DNA of 10,214 nucleotides from assembly GCA_013042765.1 (NCBI GenBank), contig JABDPP010000121.1, positions 1-10,214 of the forward strand, written 5' to 3'. This DNA is from Litoreibacter sp. GTDB lineage: Bacteria > Pseudomonadota > Alphaproteobacteria > Rhodobacterales > Rhodobacteraceae. Under the pieces are notes generated by a model that made no database searches, was not told the DNA's origin, and was given only the letters and a program-made list of their open reading frames with translations. Position numbers and translations under genes: made by a program. Each line of letters begins with the position of its first letter. Position 1 is the first letter of the stretch. This document shows positions 1 through 5,596 of the stretch, one piece after another.

Positions 1-290
1 GCCCGTGCCACGCCGAGCGCATGATTGCCGGAGGAGTAGGTCACCGCGCCGCGCGCCCGCTCTTCGGGGGTCAGGTGCAGGATCCGGTGATAGGCGCCGC
101 GGATCTTGAAGGCGCCGGTGCGCTGCAGGTTCTCAGCCTTCAGCAAGAGCCGACCGCCTAGCATCGCGTTCACATCCGCATTCTCCAGCACGGGTGTGCG
201 GCTCACCACGCCCTCAAGCAAGATTGCCGCGCGTTCGATATCGGCAAGGGAGACCGGATGCGCGGGACGGGGTTCCAATGCAGGCCTCAA
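1..290 (-). CDS. eutB: EutB-type PLP-dependent threonine dehydratase-like protein, N-terminal part (runs off window)
   Basis: This is the first 96 codons of a fold-type II PLP enzyme of the serine/threonine dehydratase family. Visible landmarks are the Schiff-base lysine in TGAFKIRGA (Lys62) and the cofactor-binding SSGNHA loop (about 86-91). The stretch LLKAENLQRTGAFKIRGAYHRIL resembles EutB, the dehydratase assigned to converting hydroxyectoine towards ectoine. No ATG lies at a suitable place. The chosen start is a TTG whose last two bases form the TGA stop of the upstream gene (TTGA overlap), implying translational coupling; a second in-frame TTG lies four codons in. The reading frame continues to the window edge, so the catalytic C-terminal half cannot be inspected. 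Assignment to EutB rather than a general threonine or hydroxyaspartate dehydratase rests on the neighbouring DoeB-like gene and on recalled family sequence. Confidence 0.8.
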   Translation of the reverse strand, partial: MRPALEPRPAHPVSLADIERAAILLEGVVSRTPVLENADVNAMLGGRLLLKAENLQRTGAFKIRGAYHRILHLTPEERARGAVTYSSGNHALGVAR

Positions 291-1294
291 ACCGGGTCCG
301 CGTCGGCGGCAATCTGGAAAACAGCGTCGCCCCGCACCACCTGCGCCATGGCCCGTTGGCACAACACGAGGCCCGCATAGGGCGATGTGATTTCATCGGG
401 GGCCTTGAGGGGCGTGTCAGGGTGGTGGATCAGCCCTATGGTTTCGCCTACGCTTACATCCTCACCAATCGCCTTTAGCGGCTCGAAAAGCCCGGTCTCA
501 TAGGCATAGACCGAACCGCGCGAGACCAGTTCACGGGTGCCTTCGGCCGCGTCGGGCGTGTAGTCCGGCAACATGCCAAGCGCATGCAGGATGCGGTGGA
601 GCCCGCGCTCGGTCCGCTTCAGGATGTCAGGGGTCAGCACACCGCCGCCGCCCAGCTCCGCCATGACGTTGACCACGCCTTTGCGGTTGGCTGCGCCCAT
701 GGCGGTGCGCGCCGTGCTGGAGCGGCCGCCACCGCTGGTGAAGACCCAGGCATATGGCAAGTCGAAAGCTTCCTGCAGGCGTTGCAGGGTGGCGGCTTCA
801 TCCGCGCTGTGGCCTTGCCCGCGCAGAAGCGTTGGCGGGTAGAACAGAGAACTGCCGCCCGAATGCAGATCGACCGCGTAATCAGCCAGCGGCATTAGTA
901 CTTCCTCGACGTAATGGGCGATCATCTCGCTGGGGCTGCCCTTGGCGTCGCCGGGAAAAAGGCGGTTCAGGTTGCCGTCATCAATAGGGGAGGTGCGCAG
1001 CCCCGCCTGCGCGGCCGGCGCATTCAGGGTCGGCAGCAGGATCACCCACCCGCGGATTTGCTCCGGCTCCAGCGCCGTTGCGAGGTTGGAGAGTGCGATC
1101 TGCCCCTCGTATTCGTCGCCATGAGTGCCGCCGAGCAAGAGCAGCGTCGGGCCGGCGCCGTTTTTGATCGAGACAACCGGAACAGGGAGCCAGCCATAGG
1201 CAGAACGATGAACCGAGTGCGGCACGCGCAGGAAGCCGGTCCGCTTGCCCGTGGCATCGAAATCCACCTCGGAGGTGATCATCGTCCCCGTCAC
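287..1294 (-). CDS. doeB: N-alpha-acetyl-L-2,4-diaminobutyrate deacetylase-like zinc hydrolase (DoeB/EutE family)
   Basis: This is a member of the succinylglutamate desuccinylase/aspartoacylase (M14-like) family. Zinc ligands are visible as GGTHGDEYEG near residues 55-64 (His and Glu) and DLHSGG near 142-147 (His), with the family stretch DGNLNRLFPG between them. DoeB removes the acetyl group from N-alpha-acetyl-diaminobutyrate, the ring-opened ectoine product, in the cytoplasm. The length, about 335 residues, matches that family. The start chosen is GTG at 1294 because GGAG lies six bases before it. An upstream TTG (1306) has no comparable ribosome site, and ATG at 1282 is a reasonable alternative. 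The stop overlaps the start of the EutB-like gene. DoeA (ectoine hydrolase) and the ectoine transporter are not in the window, so the ectoine role is inferred from the DoeB plus EutB pairing. Confidence 0.85.
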   Translation of the reverse strand: MTGTMITSEVDFDATGKRTGFLRVPHSVHRSAYGWLPVPVVSIKNGAGPTLLLLGGTHGDEYEGQIALSNLATALEPEQIRGWVILLPTLNAPAAQAGLRTSPIDDGNLNRLFPGDAKGSPSEMIAHYVEEVLMPLADYAVDLHSGGSSLFYPPTLLRGQGHSADEAATLQRLQEAFDLPYAWVFTSGGGRSSTARTAMGAANRKGVVNVMAELGGGGVLTPDILKRTERGLHRILHALGMLPDYTPDAAEGTRELVSRGSVYAYETGLFEPLKAIGEDVSVGETIGLIHHPDTPLKAPDEITSPYAGLVLCQRAMAQVVRGDAVFQIAADADPV

Positions 1295-1336
1295 ACTTCT
1301 CTCCAAACTCCCGGCCAGGCGACCGCTCTCGACCTT

Positions 1337-1355
1337 ATTTCGGTAAACTCCGAAT
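1337..1355. promoter_or_regulatory. Inverted repeat TTCGG-N6-CCGAA in the doeB/arsR divergent region
   Basis: Five-base arms TTCGG (1339-1343) and CCGAA (1350-1354) flank a six-base spacer. The left flank reads ATTTCGG, which recurs as the left arm of a second inverted repeat at 1401-1420. It is a candidate operator for the adjacent ArsR-type regulator. Function is inferred only from position and repetition; arms this short can occur by chance. Confidence 0.3.
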
Positions 1356-1363
1356 TGACTACC

Positions 1364-1392
1364 GGGCTAGGGGACCCGATCCACCTTGTCAA
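1364..1392 (-). promoter_or_regulatory. Weak candidate promoter for doeB-eutB
   Basis: On the minus strand a perfect TTGACA (1392-1387) is followed after 17 bases by TAGCCC (1369-1364). The -35 element is consensus but the -10 matches at only two positions, so this would be an activator-dependent or weak promoter at best. It lies between the two inverted repeats, where a regulator bound to either could affect it. Confidence 0.25.
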
Positions 1393-1400
1393 GCTTCGAC

Positions 1401-1420
1401 ATTTCGGGCATTGACGAAAT
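1401..1420. promoter_or_regulatory. Inverted repeat ATTTCG-N8-CGAAAT abutting the arsR start codon
   Basis: Six-base perfect arms, ATTTCG (1401-1406) and CGAAAT (1415-1420), end immediately before the ATG of the ArsR-family gene. A regulator bound here would cover the start region, which suits autorepression; in RNA the same arms would form a stem over the initiation site. The half-site is shared with the repeat at 1337-1355. The site is seen directly; the operator role is inferred. Confidence 0.4.
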
Positions 1421-1759
1421 ATGGATCAGGAAAACGCCATAGAGGTTTTCGCCGCCCTGTCACAGCCGACCCGCATCGCGGCGTTCCGGCTGCTGGTCAA
1501 GGTTGGCCCCGAAGGCTTGCCGGCGCTTGAGATTTCGCGACGGCTTGGCACGGTGCCGTCCACCCTCTCGGGGCATTTGTCGATCCTGAAACACGCAGGA
1601 ATTCTGAAATCGACGCGCCACCAGCGCGAGATCCATTACGCGGCCAACCTCGAGACCGTGAACGAGCTGATCCGGTTCCTTCTGTCGGATTGCTGCGGTG
1701 GCAAAACCGAGAATTGCGCCGACATCCTGTCCCTTCTGGACCTGCAAGCGACCCCCTGA
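1421..1759 (+). CDS. ArsR/SmtB-family winged-helix regulator with C-terminal Cys-Cys-X6-Cys
   Basis: This 112-residue protein has the ArsR/SmtB length and layout: FAALSQPTRIAAFRLL (about 10-25), a recognition-helix region VPSTLSGHLSILKHAGIL (about 45-62), and the beta wing STRHQREIHYAA (64-75). The DNA-contact helix lacks the usual ELCVCD-type metal site. Instead the end carries C91, C92 and C99, resembling the C-terminal As(III)/Sb(III) site of Acidithiobacillus ferrooxidans ArsR (C95, C96, C102), though with one residue more between the pair and the last cysteine. No arsenic resistance gene is in the window. It is divergent from doeB and convergent, with a 6-nt gap, with malonyl-CoA decarboxylase. 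There is no good ribosome site, and an inverted repeat touches its ATG. The family call is firm; the ligand and targets are uncertain. Confidence 0.88.
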   Translation: MDQENAIEVFAALSQPTRIAAFRLLVKVGPEGLPALEISRRLGTVPSTLSGHLSILKHAGILKSTRHQREIHYAANLETVNELIRFLLSDCCGGKTENCADILSLLDLQATP

Positions 1760-1765
1760 GCCGGA

Positions 1766-3052
1766 TCAGTCCGCCGGTGTGACGTCGAGATGAGCTTTCG
1801 CGGCATTGGCCAGACCGGTGACGGCCTTTGACGCGGGGAGGTCCTCACCCCGCACATAGGTTTCGTGGTTCTTCTCGATCTGGGTGAGGTCGTAGAGGTA
1901 GTTGACCATGGCGCCGCCCGACTGGGCCTGTCCCTTTTCGGTCAGGTCGGCCTGTGCGTGCACCGCGTGGATCTGCGCGCCGTTGCCCAGATGGAAACGG
2001 GCGACGGGATCAAGCGGGGCGCCGGAGGTCTTGCGTTCTTTTAGCAGGTAATGCGCGGCCATCTCGCGGAGCTCGTCATCGTTGCCTGCTCCCTCGGCGA
2101 GACGCAGGGCGGTTGGATTGTCTTTCAGATCCGAGAGCCAGCGCATCAGGCCGGGGATCGGTGAGAGCGTTGCGAAGGTTTCGATCTGCGGCAGGGCCTG
2201 GCTCAGCTCATCGGCCACCTGCTTGATCAGCAAGTTACCAAAGGAGATGCCCTGCAGCCCGTATTGACAGTTCGAGATTGAGTAGAAGACCGCGACGCGC
2301 GTCTCCGAGGCGTCGCGCTGGGGCCGGTCCTCGGCCAGCACGGCCTGAATCGAACTCGGGATGTTCTTGGTCAGTGCCACCTCGACGAAGATTAGCGGCT
2401 CGTCGGGCATGGTCGGGTGGAAATAGGCGTAGCAGCGGCGGTCGGGCGGGTAGAGCCTGCGGCGCAGGTCGTCCCAGTCGTTGATGGCGTGGACTGCCTC
2501 GTAGGCGACGATCTTCTCGAGAATGCTGGCGGGCGTGTTCCAGCTGATCTCGCGCAGGACCAGAAAGCCGCGGTTGAACCAGCTGCGCAGCAGGTGCACG
2601 AAATCGAGGTCGGTGCGCCGGAGCTCGGGGTGCTCGCGCAACAGGCGCAGCAGGTCGACGCGCATGGAGACCAGCGTGGCCGTCGCCCCCGGAGACTGGT
2701 TGAGCCGGCGCAGAAGCTCCTGCCGGCGCGGCTCAGCCGTGGTCAGGATCGCGTGGTAGTCGTCATAGGCACCTGTCTCCAGATACTGCGCGGAGAGGGC
2801 GTGGAGCGCGGCGGGGTCGATCTCCAGATCGGAGTTGAGAAACTGGAAGAAGGCAAGCTTGGCCTCCGCGTCCAGTTCTGCGTAGCGGTCGAGAATGGCG
2901 GTCGCGAGGCGAATGCCGGACACCTCGCCTTCTGCGTCGAGCAGGCTGAGGCACATCTTTTCGATGGAGCGGGTGTCCGTGATGCCGGACGAGGACCATC
3001 GCCGCTCGAAGAGCGTGGTCAGCATATCCCCCAGAAAGCTGTTTTGTGCCAA
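1766..3052 (-). CDS. Malonyl-CoA decarboxylase
   Basis: The enzyme converts malonyl-CoA to acetyl-CoA and CO2 in the cytoplasm. With the chosen start it has 428 residues: an N-terminal helical domain (about 1-160) followed by the acetyltransferase-like catalytic domain, with the conserved blocks RSWFNRGFLVL (156-166), YEAVHAINDWDDLRRR (184-199), RRCYAYFHP (205-213) and VAVFYSISNCQYGLQGISFG (253-272). The catalytic Ser is in TLSPIPG (Ser297) and the His in FHLGNG (His354), corresponding to the Ser/His pair of human MCD. The frame is open further upstream, but that part overlaps the preceding YciI gene and looks unlike the family. TTG at 3052 gives the family-like beginning AQNSFLGDMLTTLFERR. 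ATG at 3025 (with GGGGG before it) is the main alternative. It follows yciI after 20 nt, suggesting one transcript. No malonyl-CoA synthetase or malonate transporter gene adjoins it. Confidence 0.93.
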   Translation of the reverse strand: MAQNSFLGDMLTTLFERRWSSSGITDTRSIEKMCLSLLDAEGEVSGIRLATAILDRYAELDAEAKLAFFQFLNSDLEIDPAALHALSAQYLETGAYDDYHAILTTAEPRRQELLRRLNQSPGATATLVSMRVDLLRLLREHPELRRTDLDFVHLLRSWFNRGFLVLREISWNTPASILEKIVAYEAVHAINDWDDLRRRLYPPDRRCYAYFHPTMPDEPLIFVEVALTKNIPSSIQAVLAEDRPQRDASETRVAVFYSISNCQYGLQGISFGNLLIKQVADELSQALPQIETFATLSPIPGLMRWLSDLKDNPTALRLAEGAGNDDELREMAAHYLLKERKTSGAPLDPVARFHLGNGAQIHAVHAQADLTEKGQAQSGGAMVNYLYDLTQIEKNHETYVRGEDLPASKAVTGLANAAKAHLDVTPAD

Positions 3053-3072
3053 GGCGACGCCGTTCCTTTCGT

Positions 3073-3459
3073 TCAGCTCAACGCGACCGATTGGCCTGAC
3101 AGCCCGATATTGATCGTCAGGCTGCCCTCGTTGATCATCCATTTGCGCAAAGTGAAGCTCCGCGCGCCGGACAGGTGCATCGGATCGTTTTGCGCGATCT
3201 CGCGGGCCGCCTCGAAGGACGCGGCCCGGTAGATGATCAGTCCCATACCCTGCATCTGGGTACCAGTCTCATCTGACATCGGCCCGGCGAAGACCAGAGT
3301 GCCCTCGGCCTCGAGCTTGCTTTGATAGGCAAGATGATCGGGCAGGTTGGCTTTCAGATCCTCGGGCGTCTTCGCGGGCGTGGAGTGCACCACGTAAAGT
3401 TCGAACGCGAGCGACCCACGGGCCTTCGCTTCCGCTTTGTAACTATCCCAGGCTGGCAT
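3073..3459 (-). CDS. YciI-like (YCII domain) protein
   Basis: This is a 128-residue ferredoxin-like YCII protein. Diagnostic features are LPDHLAYQSKLEAEGTLVFAGPM (39-61), with the conserved His42, and SFEAAREIAQNDPMHLSGA (81-99), with the conserved Asp92; together they form the His/Asp pair typical of the fold. It carries about 15 extra N-terminal residues (MPAWDSYKAEAKARG) compared with minimal YciI. The start is ATG 3459, preceded by a GGGGG tract at six bases; the frame continues upstream without family similarity. Most YciI proteins have no known reaction, but TftG, a YCII member of the 2,4,5-T pathway, dechlorinates 5-chlorohydroxyquinol. That precedent fits the ring-cleavage genes next door, but this is inference. 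It diverges from the FAH-led operon and precedes malonyl-CoA decarboxylase. Confidence 0.85.
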   Translation of the reverse strand: MPAWDSYKAEAKARGSLAFELYVVHSTPAKTPEDLKANLPDHLAYQSKLEAEGTLVFAGPMSDETGTQMQGMGLIIYRAASFEAAREIAQNDPMHLSGARSFTLRKWMINEGSLTINIGLSGQSVALS

Positions 3460-3498
3460 GGTGAGCCCCCATTCTGTTGTTTTCTGCAGGTGCGAGAA

Positions 3499-3515
3499 TA
3501 TCGATTTTATTTGAC
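3499..3515. promoter_or_regulatory. Putative GntR-type operator, copy 1 (TATCGATTTTATTTGAC)
   Basis: TATCGATTTT (3499-3508) followed by ATTTGAC closely matches TATCGATTTT followed by TTTGGC at 10131-10146, in front of the gntR gene at the far end of the cluster. The palindromic core is ATCGAT. It lies between the divergent yciI and FAH genes and covers the region expected for the -35 of the plus-strand promoter, so binding would repress the operon. The similarity is seen directly; the binding protein is inferred. Confidence 0.5.
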
Positions 3516-3530
3516 TTGAAGAAGTATAAT
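3501..3530 (+). promoter_or_regulatory. Candidate promoter of the FAH-to-dioxygenase operon
   Basis: A perfect -10 hexamer TATAAT is at 3525-3530, in the only clearly AT-rich stretch before the operon. The best -35 at 18-nt spacing, TCGATT (3501-3506), matches only three positions. A poor -35 overlapped by a putative operator suits a regulated promoter. A TSS near 3537 would leave a leader of about 29 nt before ATG 3566. Confidence 0.45.
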
Positions 3531-3537
3531 CGTCAAA
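3510..3537. promoter_or_regulatory. Inverted repeat TTTGAC-N16-GTCAAA around the -10 box
   Basis: Perfect six-base arms TTTGAC (3510-3515) and GTCAAA (3532-3537) enclose the TATAAT box. The left arm is also the tail of the putative GntR operator. On the minus strand the right arm reads TTGACG and could serve as a -35 for the divergent yciI-mcd transcript, with TCAAAT 16 nt downstream. It may be a second regulator site; no evidence beyond position and symmetry. Confidence 0.3.
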
Positions 3538-3565
3538 CACGAAAGAAATCAACATGGAGATCATC

Positions 3566-4450
3566 ATGCGTTTTATCGTGGGGCAGGTCGCGGACGCAAC
3601 CGCCGTCTTTTTGGTCAAGGGCGAGGATGCCTATGATTTATCAGCGAAATTTCCGGAGGTGGGGCAGGATCTGTCGGCACTCGTTGCTGATCCGGCCCTG
3701 ATGGAATCAATTTCGGCGGCGACAGACCTGGGTCCTGCGGTCCCGGTGGACGATATCACGCCGGCCCTGCCGATTGCACGGCCTCCGACGATCATTTGCC
3801 TTGGGCTGAACTATGTCGAGCACATCAAGGAAGGTGGCTACGACATCCCCGATTACCCGGCGCTTTTCATGCGCAGCACCAATTCGATGATGGCGGCCGG
3901 CGCGCCGATGGTGCGCCCGAGCTGTTCGGAAAAGCTCGACTACGAGGCGGAGCTGATGCTGATCATCGGAGAGGGCGGGCGCCATATTTCCGAAGAAGAC
4001 GCGCTCAAGCATGTCTTCGGTTACACGGTGTTCAATGACGGCTCGGTGCGCGACTACCAGCGCAAGACCCACCAGTGGACGCCGGGCAAGAATTTCGACC
4101 AGACCGGCGGGATCGGGCCTTACGTAGTGACGCCTGACGAGCTTCCTGAGGGGGCCAAGGGGCTTAAGATCGAAAGCCGAGTTGGCTCGGAAGTCCTGCA
4201 AAGCTCGAACACATCAAACATGATCTGGTCGGCCGCGCAGACGATTGCGACGATCTCGGAATACACGACGCTGGAATCCGGCGACATGATCGCGTTGGGC
4301 ACACCGCCGGGCGTCGGGCATGCCAAGAAGCCCAACCCGCGCTGGCTCAAGCCCGGTGAAGTGATCGAGATCGAGATCGAAGGCATCGGCATCTGCGCCA
4401 ACCCGATCGTGGACGAGGCCGATATGGCGCCAAGGCAGGTCGCAGAATGA
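3566..4450 (+). CDS. Fumarylacetoacetate hydrolase (FAH) superfamily enzyme, acylpyruvate/diketoacid hydrolase-like
   Basis: This 294-residue protein has the FAH fold: an N-terminal cap (1-70) followed by the catalytic domain. The metal-binding acidic residues are Glu127 and Glu129 in LDYEAEL and Asp158 in FNDGSVRDYQ. The lid motif LGLNYVEHIKE (79-89) carries a candidate catalytic His86. GDMIALGTPPGVG (239-251) is the typical C-terminal signature. Members hydrolyse or hydrate diketo acids or decarboxylate oxaloacetate, and the exact reaction cannot be read from sequence. The ATG at 3566 is preferred over the in-frame ATG at 3554 because GGAG lies six bases before it, inside the first four codons of the longer form. 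It is the first gene of the operon, overlaps the next by ATGA, and is co-transcribed with a ring-cleavage dioxygenase, so an intermediate of aromatic degradation is the likely substrate. Confidence 0.92.
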   Translation: MRFIVGQVADATAVFLVKGEDAYDLSAKFPEVGQDLSALVADPALMESISAATDLGPAVPVDDITPALPIARPPTIICLGLNYVEHIKEGGYDIPDYPALFMRSTNSMMAAGAPMVRPSCSEKLDYEAELMLIIGEGGRHISEEDALKHVFGYTVFNDGSVRDYQRKTHQWTPGKNFDQTGGIGPYVVTPDELPEGAKGLKIESRVGSEVLQSSNTSNMIWSAAQTIATISEYTTLESGDMIALGTPPGVGHAKKPNPRWLKPGEVIEIEIEGIGICANPIVDEADMAPRQVAE

Positions 4451-5091
4451 CCGAGCCGCTGAGGCTCCAGGCACAGGAAGCTGTGCGTACAATGCGGTCC
4501 CGCATCGCGAGGCTGGACGATGATGCGATTGACCTGATCCTGCGCGATGCGCGTTCGCATTACGCGTGGACCGACGAACCGGTCTCCGACGAGATGCTGC
4601 ACACGCTGTTCGAGATCACGATCAACGGTCCGACCAGCATGAACACCTGTCCGGCGCGTTTTGTCTTCGTGCGCAGCGAAGAGGGTAAGGCGCGGCTGGC
4701 GAAATCGCTCAAGCCCGCCAATGTGAACAAGATGATGGGGGCCCCGGTCACGGCGATCATCGCCTGGGATCCGGACTATTGGCAGAGGCTCGACTTCCTG
4801 TTTCCACATGACGACCGCAAGCCGCTGTTCGACGGCAAAGAGACATACGCCCACCAGACGGCGTTCCGGAATTCCACCTTGCAGGGTGGTTATTTCATGA
4901 TCGCGGCCCGGGCGATGGGGCTGGATGTGGGCGCGATGTCGGGCTTCTCCAACGCGGTTGTGGACGAGGAATTCTTCTCGGAGAACGGATGGAAGTCGAA
5001 TTTCCTGTGCAATATCGGCTATGCTGACGAGACGGCGCTGTTCCAGAAGCTGCCCCGGTTCGGCTTCGACGATGTTTGCGAGGTTTTGTGA
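4447..5091 (+). CDS. HadB/RutE-family FMN nitroreductase (quinone or malonic semialdehyde reductase)
   Basis: This 214-residue nitroreductase-fold protein clearly belongs to the RutE branch: RDARSHYAWTDEPVSDE (33-49), NGPTSMNTCPARFVFVRS (60-77), AFRNSTLQGGYFMIAARAMGLDVGAMSGF (139-167) and the C-terminal LPRFGFDDVCEVL (202-214) align with remembered E. coli RutE. It has about 18 extra residues at the N-terminus. RutE is linked to malonic semialdehyde reduction in uracil breakdown; relatives TcpB/HadB sit next to (chloro)hydroxyquinol 1,2-dioxygenases and are thought to reduce benzoquinones. No other rut gene is here, whereas an intradiol dioxygenase is in the same operon, so quinone reduction is the better guess. 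Malonic semialdehyde remains possible given the nearby malonyl-CoA decarboxylase. Its ATG overlaps the FAH stop by four bases. It acts in the cytoplasm with FMN and NAD(P)H. Confidence 0.9.
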   Translation: MTEPLRLQAQEAVRTMRSRIARLDDDAIDLILRDARSHYAWTDEPVSDEMLHTLFEITINGPTSMNTCPARFVFVRSEEGKARLAKSLKPANVNKMMGAPVTAIIAWDPDYWQRLDFLFPHDDRKPLFDGKETYAHQTAFRNSTLQGGYFMIAARAMGLDVGAMSGFSNAVVDEEFFSENGWKSNFLCNIGYADETALFQKLPRFGFDDVCEVL

Positions 5092-5098
5092 GGCGGAC

Positions 5099-5554
5099 AT
5101 GGCTGTAAGAGTGAAAACCACGGTGACGCTGAAGGCAGAGGCCAAGTGCCCCAGCCATTCGCGTGCCGATATTTCGATCCGCGATCTGGAGTTTGCCATC
5201 GACGAGCCGACGGAGCGCGGCGGCACCAATCTGGGCCCGACGCCGACCGATACGGCGCTGGCCGCGCTGATCGGCTGCACCAATGTGATCGGACATAAAT
5301 GCGCCAAGTCGCTTGGCGTGGATGTCGGGAAGCTCGACATCTCGGCCAGTTGTGACTTTGACCGGCGTGGCGTCACGCTCAACGAGGAAATAGAGGTGCC
5401 GTTTCAATCAATTACGCTCGTCGTGCGCTCTGACGGCGCGGCGAGCACAACCGAACTCGAGCGCGTGGGCGATGAGGTGGAGAAATTCTGCCCGCTGTCC
5501 AAACTCTTCGAGAATGGAGGAACCCAGCTGAACGTGACTTGGGAGAAGGCGTGA
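5099..5554 (+). CDS. OsmC/Ohr-family protein
   Basis: This 151-residue OsmC-family protein has the two active-site cysteines Cys60 (LIGCTN) and Cys131 (FCPLSKLF) expected for thiol-dependent peroxidases of this family. GPTPTDTALAALIGC is the usual first-cysteine helix. Additional cysteines (17, 68, 85) are present. OsmC and Ohr reduce organic hydroperoxides; many paralogues have no assigned substrate. The start is ATG 5099, seven bases after the nitroreductase stop, with AGGCGG as ribosome site. The frame extends further upstream only as an overlap with the nitroreductase gene. Placement in a polyphenol-type operon suggests protection from peroxides or quinone-derived electrophiles made when hydroxyquinols autoxidise, which is inference. 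A 42-nt gap separates it from the transporter genes. Confidence 0.9.
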   Translation: MAVRVKTTVTLKAEAKCPSHSRADISIRDLEFAIDEPTERGGTNLGPTPTDTALAALIGCTNVIGHKCAKSLGVDVGKLDISASCDFDRRGVTLNEEIEVPFQSITLVVRSDGAASTTELERVGDEVEKFCPLSKLFENGGTQLNVTWEKA

Positions 5555-5596
5555 AGCTGAAAAAATGAGACAACGAAAACCAATTGGGAGGATATC

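Noticed and set aside
1740..1790. Rho-independent terminator between the convergent arsR and malonyl-CoA decarboxylase genes
   Set aside because: Only a 4-bp stem (CGGA/TCCG) without a T-tract on either strand can be drawn.
2417..3232. Open frame of 271 codons on the plus strand opposite malonyl-CoA decarboxylase
   Set aside because: The opposite strand carries the complete conserved decarboxylase; the plus-strand translation lacks family features.
4447..5091. Part of a uracil (rut) degradation operon
   Set aside because: Only the RutE-like gene is found; none of the other rut enzymes or the uracil permease is in the window.
4120..5382. Long open frame (420 codons) on the minus strand across the FAH, nitroreductase and OsmC genes
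   Set aside because: It is antisense to three genes with clear family motifs and shows no recognisable domain; long antisense frames are common in high-G+C coding DNA.
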